NCBI RefSeq assembly: GCF_002223055.1
Contig: NZ_NKFL01000006.1
Coordinates: 1,116,001 to 1,180,000 of the forward strand
Reading direction: 5' to 3'
Source of the DNA: Burkholderia sp. HI2500
GTDB taxonomy: Bacteria; Pseudomonadota; Gammaproteobacteria; Burkholderiales; Burkholderiaceae
Length of the DNA stretch: 64,000 nt
Part shown: positions 1-7,455 of the stretch, piece after piece
Position numbering within the stretch: the first letter of the stretch is position 1
Layout: each line of letters starts with the position of its first letter
The notes under the pieces: model-generated
Database searches by the model: none
The model's input: the letters and a program-made list of their open reading frames with translations, nothing else
Told to the model about the DNA's origin: nothing
Translations under genes and position numbers: made by a program

Positions 1-948
1 CGTCGAGACTTTCGCGCCCGCGCCCTCGTTCCACTTCACGACCAGCGCGGACGCGCCGCGCTTCGCGGCCCACGTGTGATCGCCGACCACCGCCACCGCG
101 TTGTCGACGCGCACGACCTGGCGTACGCCGGGGATCTTCTTCGCGGCCGTGTCGTCGACGCTCGCGACCGTGCCGCCAAACACCGGGCTGTTCACGATCA
201 CCGCGACCAGCATGCCGGGCAGGCGCACGTCGAGCCCGAACTGCGCGGTGCCGTCGACCTTCTCCGGCGAATCGAGCCGCTTCGCGGGCGTGCCGATCAG
301 CTTGAAATCCGCCGGCTGCTTCAGCGCGACGTCCTTCGGCACCGGCAGCTTCGCCGCCGCATCGGCGAGCTGGCCGTACGACGCGCGCCGGCCGCTCGGC
401 GGATGCTGCACTTCGCCGTTCGCGGCGCGGCAGGCTGCCGGATCGACGTTCCATTGCTTCGCGGCGGCCGCGACCAGCAGCGTGCGCGCGGTGGCGCCGG
501 CACGCCGCAGCGGCTCCCACGCATAGCGTATCGACGTCGAGCCGCCGGTGAGCTGGCCGCCGAGCAGCGGATCGAGGAACAGCTTCTCGTTCGGCGGCGC
601 ATGATCGAGCGTCACGCTCGACAGCGGCACTTCGAGTTCCTCCGCGATCAGCATCGGCAGCGCCGTATAGACGCCTTGCCCCATCTCGACCTTCGGCATC
701 ACCAGCGTGACCTTGCCGGCGCGGTCGATCTGCACGAACGCGTTCGGTGCGAACACGCCCGGTTGAGCCGGCTCGGCGGCGTCGCCGCCGATCACCGAAC
801 GACGCGCATCGTCACCCGCGGCCGGCATGCTGAAGCCGAGCAGCAATCCGCCGCCGGCCGCCGCGCCCAGCGACATGCCGAGCTTGAGGAACGAACGGCG
901 CGACACGCCCGCGCCGGCCCGACCGGCTTCGATCAGTCCTCGTGACAT
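1..948 (-). CDS. Xanthine-dehydrogenase-family molybdopterin subunit (IorB-like), 3' end cut off
   Basis: Large molybdopterin-cytosine-dinucleotide-binding subunit of a periplasmic hydroxylase or aldehyde oxidoreductase, of the isoquinoline 1-oxidoreductase beta-subunit type. The first 316 residues are visible; the C-terminal part lies beyond the left edge. It begins with a twin-arginine signal (SRRSFLKLG) and a hydrophobic Ala/Gly stretch, so export by Tat is expected. The motif MPKVEMGQGVYTALP near residue 85 is typical of the family's first molybdopterin domain. Its ATG lies 1 bp after the stop of the upstream [2Fe-2S] subunit, so the two are co-transcribed and form one enzyme. The substrate cannot be read from the sequence. 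The family is well supported; the IorB label is by similarity only. Confidence 0.88.
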   Translation of the reverse strand, partial: MSRGLIEAGRAGAGVSRRSFLKLGMSLGAAAGGGLLLGFSMPAAGDDARRSVIGGDAAEPAQPGVFAPNAFVQIDRAGKVTLVMPKVEMGQGVYTALPMLIAEELEVPLSSVTLDHAPPNEKLFLDPLLGGQLTGGSTSIRYAWEPLRRAGATARTLLVAAAAKQWNVDPAACRAANGEVQHPPSGRRASYGQLADAAAKLPVPKDVALKQPADFKLIGTPAKRLDSPEKVDGTAQFGLDVRLPGMLVAVIVNSPVFGGTVASVDDTAAKKIPGVRQVVRVDNAVAVVGDHTWAAKRGASALVVKWNEGAGAKVST

Positions 949-949
949 G

Positions 950-1405
950 TCAGGCCTCCTTGGCGGCTTGCTTCACGGCCGCGCGAATCCGGTTGTACGT
1001 GCCGCAGCGGCAGATGTTGCCGGCCATCGCCGCATCGATGTCGGCGTCGCTCGGGTTCGGGTTCGACGCGATCAGCGCGGTGGCGGCCATCACCTGCCCC
1101 GACTGGCAGTAACCGCACTGGACGACGTCGAGCGCGCGCCATGCCTGCTGGACCTTGTGGCCGGCCGGCGTCGCGCCGACGGCTTCGATCGTCGTGATCT
1201 TGCGGCCGGCGACCGCCGCGACCGGCAGCACGCACGAGCGCGCGGCGACGCCGTCGAGATGCACCGTGCACGCGCCGCACTGCGCGATTCCGCAGCCGAA
1301 CTTCGTGCCGGTGAGACCGATGACGTCGCGCAGCACCCAGAGCAAGGGCATGTCGTCGGGGGCGTCGACCGAGCGGGTTTCGCCGTTGATGTTGAGGGTG
1401 ATCAT
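950..1405 (-). CDS. (2Fe-2S)-binding small subunit of the molybdenum hydroxylase (IorA-like)
   Basis: Electron-transfer subunit (151 aa) partnering the molybdopterin subunit that follows it. An N-terminal plant-ferredoxin-type cluster domain has C38, C43, C46 and C58, and a C-terminal helical domain has C97, C100, C132 and C134 (CGYC and CRC). This is the complete eight-cysteine set of the xanthine oxidase small-subunit family, and 151 aa is the normal length. There is no signal peptide, which fits co-export with the Tat-bearing large subunit. It is the first gene of the visible pair. A cytochrome c subunit, often the third member of such complexes, would lie beyond the left edge if present. 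Confidence 0.93.
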   Translation of the reverse strand: MITLNINGETRSVDAPDDMPLLWVLRDVIGLTGTKFGCGIAQCGACTVHLDGVAARSCVLPVAAVAGRKITTIEAVGATPAGHKVQQAWRALDVVQCGYCQSGQVMAATALIASNPNPSDADIDAAMAGNICRCGTYNRIRAAVKQAAKEA

Positions 1406-1540
1406 TCAGCCTCCGGGGCCGGTGTATTGGGGAAGCGGCGCGAACGATGCGCCGCGTGGTGGTGTCATCGCCGCCGCGTGCAGTGCGGCGGGTGCCGTGC
1501 GGCCCGGGTGGGCGCGAGCCGCGACGGGCGTACGGCGGCG

Positions 1541-1840
1541 TTACTCGGCGACGTCGATGCCCGACAGCACCTTGATGACCGGCGGCGCGGTGAACCAGTC
1601 GGCCGACTTCGCGCGGAATTCGCCGAAATGCGGGCTCGCGAGGTGCGCGTCGAAGGCGGCCTGGTCGTCGTAGATCTCGTACAGGTGCAGGTTCGGCGAG
1701 CCGTCCTGTTCGCGGAACAGGTCGTAGCGCCGGTTGCCCGGCTCGGTGCGTGTCTTCGCGACCATGCTGCGCAGCTCGGCCTCGGCGGCCGCCGCGTGTT
1801 CGGGTTTCAGGAACAGGGAAGCCATCACGTGAAGCGCCAT
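1541..1840 (-). CDS. Putative quinol monooxygenase (ABM domain)
   Basis: Protein of 99 aa with a single antibiotic-biosynthesis-monooxygenase (ABM) ferredoxin-like fold. The pattern EPGNRRYDLFREQDG followed by LYEIYDDQAAFDAHLASPHF is characteristic of YgiN-type small monooxygenases, which act without metal or cofactor, usually as dimers. I placed the start at the ATG preceded by AAGGAG about 8 bases upstream, 13 codons inside the longest frame. It stands alone between the oxidoreductase pair and the CurA-like reductase, on the same strand as both. The proximity to a quinone/NADPH reductase suggests redox-stress or quinone handling, but the substrate is not evident. Confidence 0.85.
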   Translation of the reverse strand: MALHVMASLFLKPEHAAAAEAELRSMVAKTRTEPGNRRYDLFREQDGSPNLHLYEIYDDQAAFDAHLASPHFGEFRAKSADWFTAPPVIKVLSGIDVAE

Positions 1841-1940
1841 CTTGTCACTCTCCTTGTCGTCGATAGCGGAATCGAGCATGCCACAAGCCGGCGTCGCGTG
1901 ACGCCGGCGTGCAGCCGTTGTGTGTCGCCGTGCCGAGGCG

Positions 1941-2999
1941 TCAGGCCAGTTCGTCCGGGCCCACGCGCACGACGACCTTGCCGAAGTTCTTGCCGGCCAG
2001 CAGGCCGATCAGCGCTTCCGGCGCATCGGCGAGATCGGGGACGACGTCCTCGCGCGTCTTCACCTTGCCCTGCGCGACCCATTCGCTCATGTCCTTCATG
2101 AACGTCGCATAGCCGGTGGCATAGTGATCCATGATGATGAAACCCTGCATCCGGATGCGCTTGCGCAGGATCGTGCCCATCAGTGCCGGCACGCGGTCGC
2201 GGCCGGTCGACACGGCCTTGTCGTCGTAAGCCGCGTCGTTGTAGTGCGCGATGATCCCGCACACCGGCACGCGCGCATGGTCGTTGAGCAGCGGCCACAC
2301 CGCGTCGAACACGGCCCCGCCGACGTTCTCGAAATAGATGTCGATGCCGTTCGGGCACGCTTCCTTCAGCTTCGCGGCGAACGCCGGATCGCGGTGGTCG
2401 ACGCACACGTCGAAACCGAGCGTATCGGTCACGTACGCGCACTTGTCGGCGCCGCCCGCGACGCCGACCACGCGGCAGCCCTTCAGCTTGGCGATCTGGC
2501 CGACCACCGCGCCGACCGCACCGCTCGCCGCCGCGACAACCACGGTTTCACCGGCCTTCGGCTCGCCGATCGTCAGCAGTCCGGTATAGGCGGTGAAGCC
2601 CGGCATGCCGAGCACGCCGAGCGCGTACGACGGATGGGCGAAGTCGCGGCCGAGCGGAATCAGGCCGCTGCCGTCGGACAACGCATAGTCCTGCCAGCCG
2701 GCGCCTGCGACCACCAGGTCGCCTTCGCGGAACGCCGGCAGGTTCGACGAGACGACCTGGCTGACGGTGCCGCCGACCATCGGCTGGCCGAGTTCGGCCG
2801 GGGGCGCATAGGACGGTGCGTCGCTCATCCGGCCGCGCATGTACGGGTCGAGCGACAACCAGACCGTGCGCAGCAGCACCTGGCCGGCGCCGGGCGTCGG
2901 CACGTCACCGGATTCGGTGCGGAAGTTGCCCGGCGTCGGCGCGCCGACCGGGCGCGAATTCAGGATGATCTGGCGATTAGCGGTTTTGCTTTGCGGCAT
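1941..2999 (-). CDS. curA: NADP-dependent oxidoreductase, CurA-like
   Basis: Medium-chain reductase of 352 aa, similar along its length to E. coli CurA, the NADPH-dependent curcumin/dihydrocurcumin reductase. Shared family features include LSLDPYMRGRMSD near the N-terminus, VLGMPGFTAYTGL, the nucleotide-binding AASGAVGAVVGQIAKLKG and a C-terminal LLAGKNFGKVVVRV. It lacks catalytic-zinc ligands, as expected for the leukotriene B4 dehydrogenase/CurA branch, which reduces enone double bonds. The ATG chosen has GGAGG six to seven bases upstream. An operator-like repeat about 180 bp upstream matches one in front of the adjacent tetR gene, so repression by that regulator and induction by an electrophile are likely. 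Confidence 0.9.
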   Translation of the reverse strand: MPQSKTANRQIILNSRPVGAPTPGNFRTESGDVPTPGAGQVLLRTVWLSLDPYMRGRMSDAPSYAPPAELGQPMVGGTVSQVVSSNLPAFREGDLVVAGAGWQDYALSDGSGLIPLGRDFAHPSYALGVLGMPGFTAYTGLLTIGEPKAGETVVVAAASGAVGAVVGQIAKLKGCRVVGVAGGADKCAYVTDTLGFDVCVDHRDPAFAAKLKEACPNGIDIYFENVGGAVFDAVWPLLNDHARVPVCGIIAHYNDAAYDDKAVSTGRDRVPALMGTILRKRIRMQGFIIMDHYATGYATFMKDMSEWVAQGKVKTREDVVPDLADAPEALIGLLAGKNFGKVVVRVGPDELA

Positions 3000-3178
3000 G
3001 TGAGCCTCCGTCAACAGGAATGGACGTGCTTCGTGGGCACGATCGGATCAGGGATGGACCAGCGGGAGACGCACGCGGGCGGCTGCATCGGTGCTCAGGC
3101 CGGCGCGGCTGCGTGCATGCGGTTGAATCAATCGGAACAGCGTAACGCGGCGTGGCACGTTCGTCATGCGGTGTTGAG

Positions 3179-3193
3179 TAGACCAGTCGTCTA
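3179..3193. promoter_or_regulatory. TetR-type operator, copy 1
   Basis: TAGACCAGTCGTCTA is an imperfect inverted repeat (TAGAC...GTCTA) between the curA-like gene and the tetR gene. It differs by one base from the copy in front of tetR. It lies upstream of the curA-like gene, so it is the likely operator for that gene. Confidence 0.7.
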
Positions 3194-3233
3194 GTATCAG
3201 GGTAAAAACAAGGCGCGCCGATGCGCGCCCGGG

Positions 3234-3854
3234 TTATGACTGCACGTCGCCCGGCTCGAGCGGCGGCAGGTTCAGCATGCGCCGCGTTTCGACCATCGCC
3301 CTTTCGAGCGGCTTGCGATTGCGGTGAATCTTTTCCAGCAGCGTCGCGCCCAGCCACAGCTCGTACAGGATCGCGGCCGTATGCGATGGATCGGCGACCC
3401 CGCTCAGCGAACCGTCGGCCAGCCCGGCCTCGATGCCGCCCGCGAGCCGCTCGATGATCTGGCTCGTGCCGTTCCGCAGCACCGCGCGCATCGCTTCCGA
3501 CAGGTCCGACACCTCCGCGCCGAGCTTCACCGCGAGGCACTTGCCTTCCGGATCGTCCGCGCATTGCGTGTGCAGCCAGTTGCGCCAGTACGTCATCAGG
3601 CGCTCGGCGCCCGTGCCGGCCTGATGCTTGAACAGGTTGTCGAGATGCGCGAGATAGCCGTCGAAATACGATTCGAGCAGCGCTTCGCCGAATGCCTCTT
3701 TCGAGCCGAAGTAATGGTAGAACGAGCCCTTCGGGATGCCCGCCGCAGCGAGAATCTCGTTCAGGCCGACCGCCGAAAACCCCTTGTGGAGCATGATCGG
3801 CTTGGCGATATTCAGGATGTGCTGGCGGACTTCCGCGCCCGAAGATGCATTCAT
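3234..3854 (-). CDS. TetR family transcriptional regulator (NemR/AcuR-like)
   Basis: DNA-binding repressor of 206 aa. The N-terminal helix-turn-helix around residues 20-45 (GLNEILAAAGIPKGSFYHYFGSK) is a textbook TetR motif, and the C-terminal half is an all-helical ligand domain. A cysteine pair region (TQCADDPEGKCLAVKLG) resembles the electrophile-sensing branch that includes NemR and AcuR. The start was set at the ATG giving MNASSG; an ATG six codons upstream would place the start only a few bases from the operator. It is followed by the curA-like reductase on the same strand and has its own operator copy, implying autoregulation. Confidence 0.9.
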   Translation of the reverse strand: MNASSGAEVRQHILNIAKPIMLHKGFSAVGLNEILAAAGIPKGSFYHYFGSKEAFGEALLESYFDGYLAHLDNLFKHQAGTGAERLMTYWRNWLHTQCADDPEGKCLAVKLGAEVSDLSEAMRAVLRNGTSQIIERLAGGIEAGLADGSLSGVADPSHTAAILYELWLGATLLEKIHRNRKPLERAMVETRRMLNLPPLEPGDVQS

Positions 3855-3876
3855 GATGGCGTATGTTAGCAACGAT

Positions 3877-3891
3877 TAGACCGGTCGTCTA
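3877..3891. promoter_or_regulatory. TetR-type operator, copy 2
   Basis: TAGACCGGTCGTCTA lies 22 bp upstream of the tetR start. It matches the first copy at 14 of 15 positions and has the same TAGAC/GTCTA arms, so it is the likely autoregulatory operator. It resembles the TAGACC...GGTCTA type of site that I recall for NemR. Confidence 0.72.
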
Positions 3892-4092
3892 GTAACGTCG
3901 AGCCGGCATGTTGAGCGGCACTTTACCCGATCCCCGCCCGGCGCCCAAACGTCGCGCCGGCATGCCTCCCTCCTTCCCGCTCCGCCGAGCGCGCGGCGTC
4001 ACACGCCCGACTCGGTTTCGTCGCAGGCGTTTCATCGATCTCCCGCATAAATACGCGCGGCGCATGTGCCGGCGATCGAGCCTGTTCGACCG

Positions 4093-4114
4093 GCATTGCA
4101 CACGTGTGCAATGC
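4093..4114. promoter_or_regulatory. 22-bp perfect palindrome upstream of the Tat lipoprotein gene
   Basis: The half-site GCATTGCACAC is followed directly by its exact reverse complement with no spacer, giving 22 bp of perfect dyad symmetry. It ends 46 bp before the ATG of the Tat lipoprotein gene, where an operator would be expected. The regulator is unknown. The zero-spacer design argues for a dimeric helix-turn-helix protein rather than a terminator, as there is no loop and no T-run. Confidence 0.7.
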
Positions 4115-4160
4115 GCCGGATCGTCGTTGTCGCCTCCCGAACCCGTGACCAGGAACGCCC

Positions 4161-5732
4161 ATGACCGCTTCGAAACCCGAACGCCCGTCCGCGCCGAACC
4201 GCCGGCGCTTCATCCAGCGCGGCGCCGCGCTGACCCTGTCGCCGCTCGTCGGCTCGCTGGCTGCCTGCGGCGGCGACGGCAACCCGACGTCCGCGTCGTC
4301 GTTCGCCGCCGCCGGCGCCGCGGATGCATCCGCGCGCAGCTACGGCATCGCCGACCGCTCGATCACGATCAACGTCGTCAATGCGATCCCGTCGACGACG
4401 CTCGCGTACGGCAACGCGGCGAGCCAGAGCGGCTCGCTGCCGCAGGCGTCGCAAGCGCAGGTCGCCACCGGGCAATCGACCGCCGTCAGTGCGTCGAACA
4501 GCTGGGGCGACTGCACGGGATCGTTCAGCCTCGCCGGCGGCGACGCATCGTTTGCCATTTCGTACACGCATCCGTTCGGGTCGCAGCCGACCACCGTCAG
4601 CGTCACGCCGTCCGCCGGCTACGTGTCGGGCGCCGACGCCGCCACGTTTCCCGGTCACGACTCGGTCGCGAATCTCACGCTGTATCGCGGCGTCCCGACC
4701 GCGAACGGCGCGTGGGTCGTCCCGCTCGCGCAGCTCGCGACGCCGCCGGCCAACAACTGCCAGGATTTCGCGAACAGCATGTTCGGCAGCAACGTGCGCA
4801 CGGCCGCGGCCATCCAGTCCGCGTACCAAGGCACCGGCCCGCTCGGCTACGTGCCGCCCGCCGACTTCACCGGCGGCCAACTGGCGGCCTTCGTCGCGCA
4901 ATGGGTGCGGCGCTGGCAGAGCGGCGCGGCCTATGGCGTGCTGCCCGCTGCCGATGCGCAACTCGTCGACGCGCTGAAACAGTACGTATCCGGCGCGTCG
5001 AACGCCGGCCCGCTGACGATGTGGGTGCCGCAGATCACGTGGCAGGCCGGCTCCGATCCGGCGGTGTTCGCGCTGACGGGCTATCGCGCGTTTCCGTTCG
5101 TCGATGCGCAGGGCAACTGGAATACGAGCACGCTGTCCGCGTTCCTGACGCTGCTGGCGGCCGGCTCGCATATCGTCGCGATCAGCGCGACGAGCGACCT
5201 GCCGGCGGGCGTCACGATGCAGGCGTTCGACAGCTTCATGGGCGCGAGCGGCCTGACGACGTCGACGGATATCGGCAATTCGCACTACGCGTCGGTGTTG
5301 AACACGACGGGCCGCTATTACCTGAGCGTCGGCAGTGATTTCGCGCCGGCGAACTGCGGGCTGATCCTGTCGTTCCTGTACGGGCGCACGGTGAACAACC
5401 TGCTCGCGGGCGCCGGCACGTACAACACGTTCGTCCAGCTCGAAGGCTGGCAGGCCGGCGGTTCGCGGCACAACGCCGACTATGCGACGTATCAGCAGAC
5501 ACTGTGGAACATCTCGACGTATGGGGCGTCCGCGTATAGCGAGAAGCGTGCGACGTCGATCTTCCTCGCGCCCGCCGGGTGGACGCCGCAGGTCTATCAG
5601 ACGACGCGGATGATGCCGTACGTCGGCGCCTATGCGCAGTCGAACGGGTCGCCGCAGGGCTGGCTCAATACGTCGCTCGTCACGATTCCGGCGGATGCGC
5701 CGGCGTTGCCGTCGCGGTATGTGTCGAGTTGA
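4161..5732 (+). CDS. Tat-exported lipoprotein of unknown function
   Basis: Protein of 523 aa that I do not recognise. The N-terminus has a twin-arginine motif (NRRRFIQRG), a short hydrophobic stretch (LTLSPLVGSL) and a lipobox ending at Cys (LAAC), so it should be a folded lipoprotein exported by Tat. Residues about 65-160 are rich in Ser, Thr and Gly (ITINVVNAIPST, NSWGDCTGSFSLAGG) and read like a beta-sandwich, perhaps of the aegerolysin/crystal-protein kind; that is a guess. The rest has many aromatic and polar residues and no catalytic motif I know. RBS-like AGGAAC precedes the ATG. A 22-bp palindrome upstream suggests dedicated control. It has no operon partner. Confidence 0.75.
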   Translation: MTASKPERPSAPNRRRFIQRGAALTLSPLVGSLAACGGDGNPTSASSFAAAGAADASARSYGIADRSITINVVNAIPSTTLAYGNAASQSGSLPQASQAQVATGQSTAVSASNSWGDCTGSFSLAGGDASFAISYTHPFGSQPTTVSVTPSAGYVSGADAATFPGHDSVANLTLYRGVPTANGAWVVPLAQLATPPANNCQDFANSMFGSNVRTAAAIQSAYQGTGPLGYVPPADFTGGQLAAFVAQWVRRWQSGAAYGVLPAADAQLVDALKQYVSGASNAGPLTMWVPQITWQAGSDPAVFALTGYRAFPFVDAQGNWNTSTLSAFLTLLAAGSHIVAISATSDLPAGVTMQAFDSFMGASGLTTSTDIGNSHYASVLNTTGRYYLSVGSDFAPANCGLILSFLYGRTVNNLLAGAGTYNTFVQLEGWQAGGSRHNADYATYQQTLWNISTYGASAYSEKRATSIFLAPAGWTPQVYQTTRMMPYVGAYAQSNGSPQGWLNTSLVTIPADAPALPSRYVSS

Positions 5733-5792
5733 TCGGTATCGGGGGATGGGCGGGCGATCGGGGGTGTAAGGGGCTCGGTCGCTTGCCTTGCC

Positions 5793-5855
5793 GCTTCAGG
5801 CTTCAGGCTTCAGGCTTCAGGCTTCAGGCTTCAGGCTTCAGGCTTCAGGCTTCAG
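5793..5855. repeat. Heptamer tandem repeat (GCTTCAG)9
   Basis: Nine perfect head-to-tail copies of GCTTCAG, followed by a partial tenth (GCTTC) and degenerate GC-rich copies to about 5880. It sits between the convergent lipoprotein and coiled-coil genes, outside any credible coding frame. Perfect short arrays like this usually change copy number by slippage. Confidence 0.95.
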
Positions 5856-5917
5856 GCTTCGGCTCCGGGCTTCCGGCGTGCGTCGCCTTCGGCTGACGCA
5901 CGCTTGCGGTTTCTACT

Positions 5918-6940
5918 TCAACGAGACGGCGCTTCGTCCGCGCGCTTTCGCGTGCGCGCCCTCCGCTCGTCCCGTTGTGCGGCTGGCGCAGCCTTGGCGC
6001 CACGCAGCGCCGACCGGCGCGAGAGCGCTGTCATTTCGCGCCGCAGCGCATCGAGCTCCTTGCTCCGTGCCGCATCGGTCGCCAGCGCGCCGTCGAGCTG
6101 CCCTTGAAGCACGCCGCATCGATGCAGCGCGTCGCCGAGCTGCGCCTGCAGTGCGGCCATTTCCTTGCGCTGCTGCGCATCGCGCTGCTCCATGCGCAAT
6201 GCCGCTGCCTCGAGTTCCTTCTGCAGCCGCGCTGCCGCGAGCCGCTCGCGATCGATCTCCTGAAGCGCCCGCTTCTCCGACGCGCGCAAGCGCTCCTCGG
6301 CCCGGCCGGCGTCGTCGCGCAGCCGGTCGAGCTGGGTGGTGAAATCCGCCCGCGCCTGCGCAAGTGCGCGGTCGCCTTCCGCGTTGTCGGCCGTGAGGCG
6401 TTCGATGTCCGCTTGCAGCGCTTGCCGCGATGCGTCGTCCGCCGCCCTCGCCTGCTCCAGTTCCTGAATGCGCACCTGCGCGGCCAGCAGCGCGGCCGTG
6501 CGTTGCTCCAGCGCGGTTTCGGTGCGGGCCAGTTCGGCCTGCAATGCCGCGACTTCCGCCTTCGCTGCTACCCGCTCGGCCTCGACCTCCGCGCGCAATG
6601 CGTCGAGCGCGCCGGCCGCGTCGGCGCTCGATCGATTCCACAGCGCCGCCACCAGTTCGCCGGCGGCCGCCTGCAGATCGGCCGGCAGATCGGGATGCTC
6701 GATGCGCACGCGACTCTTTTCCCGCAGCTCGGCCCAGAACTCGCCGAGGACGGCCGTCGGCGTGCTCATGCTGCCCTTGCGGACGAGCTGGTACAGGCGG
6801 TTCGCGGTGGGCGTGATGCCGAAGCGGAAGAACAGCAGCGCGCAGGCTTCGCGATACAGCTCGCGGGTTTTCGGGAAGTCGGCCTTGAGACGCTCGATTT
6901 CGGCGGTCAGGCGGGATTCGTCGGCAGCGAGATCGGACAT
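5918..6940 (-). CDS. KfrA-type DNA-binding coiled-coil protein
   Basis: Protein of 340 aa. The first ~115 residues form a small helical domain (ETREL-like segment FPKTRELYREACALLFFRFGITPTANR, then YQLVRKGSMSTPT) matching the plasmid KfrA N-terminal DNA-binding domain. Residues about 115-310 are an almost unbroken Ala/Glu/Arg/Leu-rich coiled coil, and the C-terminus is strongly basic. KfrA proteins bind their own operator and form filaments that help plasmid partition; chromosomal homologues are less understood. It is a single-gene unit whose upstream region is AT-rich and contains dyad repeats, consistent with autoregulation. The domain assignment is good; the cellular role is inferred. Confidence 0.8.
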   Translation of the reverse strand: MSDLAADESRLTAEIERLKADFPKTRELYREACALLFFRFGITPTANRLYQLVRKGSMSTPTAVLGEFWAELREKSRVRIEHPDLPADLQAAAGELVAALWNRSSADAAGALDALRAEVEAERVAAKAEVAALQAELARTETALEQRTAALLAAQVRIQELEQARAADDASRQALQADIERLTADNAEGDRALAQARADFTTQLDRLRDDAGRAEERLRASEKRALQEIDRERLAAARLQKELEAAALRMEQRDAQQRKEMAALQAQLGDALHRCGVLQGQLDGALATDAARSKELDALRREMTALSRRSALRGAKAAPAAQRDERRARTRKRADEAPSR

Positions 6941-7016
6941 GGCGGATTGGGCTGGTGATTTCGTAAATAATATAACGTAAACCGTTAAATATCCAATTCA
7001 TCGCGCCTTTTAATTT

Positions 7017-7036
7017 GACATTATTTTTATAATGTC
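7017..7036. promoter_or_regulatory. AT-rich dyad upstream of the KfrA-like gene
   Basis: GACATTAT-TTTT-ATAATGTC, perfect 8-bp arms around a TTTT centre, about 77 bp upstream of the KfrA-like start. It is a candidate autoregulatory operator, because KfrA proteins bind inverted repeats in their own promoter. A nearby weaker dyad (AACGTAAACCGTT) lies in the same AT-rich island. Confidence 0.55.
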
Positions 7037-7257
7037 GAGATGGTCGAACCCGGCATCAAGCACAAAGTCGCCGAGTACAACACGTTGCCCCGATTCCCTC
7101 CCAGCCCGCCCGGACACCCAAACGCCGCTGCAATCAGCGCGAAAAACCATCAACATGCGCGATCGAAAGCCGACCGCCGGCCGCGACGTGCGCATCGTAA
7201 TGCGCCCTTCTCCCCGATGACGTACCCCGCTCATCAATCTCCTACGCAAAGCCCCCG

Positions 7258-7278
7258 TTGACAGTATGCATATGCATA
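7258..7278 (+). promoter_or_regulatory. -35-like TTGACA adjoining a 14-bp perfect palindrome
   Basis: TTGACA at 7258-7263 is followed one base later by TATGCATATGCATA (7265-7278), a perfect palindrome. The palindrome would lie in the promoter spacer, a classical repressor position. A clear -10 box at 17 bp spacing is not obvious. The next gene on this strand is the thiolase, about 180 bp downstream. Confidence 0.5.
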
Positions 7279-7455
7279 GATACCGTTCCCTCAAGAGCGG
7301 CGCGTGATCCGGTCATCGGAGGCGGCCGCATTGCACCGCGCCGGCGTTCCTGCCGGCGTCACGGCGCAATCGAACCGGCGACGCGAATGGCGCGGCGCGC
7401 CCTCGTTCGCCACCGACTCGTCCGCGCAACTTGCAACGCGATCCAGGAATGCATC

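Larger units (their letters stand above)
6941..7455. other. Gene-free stretch with AT-rich promoter and dyads
   Basis: No credible gene. The left 100 bp is unusually AT-rich for this genome and forms the promoter side of the KfrA-like gene, with a dyad at 7017-7036. The right part holds a -35-like TTGACA with an adjoining 14-bp palindrome near 7258-7278 and a leader to the thiolase gene. Short frames here have no protein-like composition. Confidence 0.6.

Noticed and set aside
5579..5896. 105-aa frame through the heptamer array
   Set aside because: Its C-terminus is simply the repeated translation of GCTTCAG and its start lies inside the lipoprotein gene.
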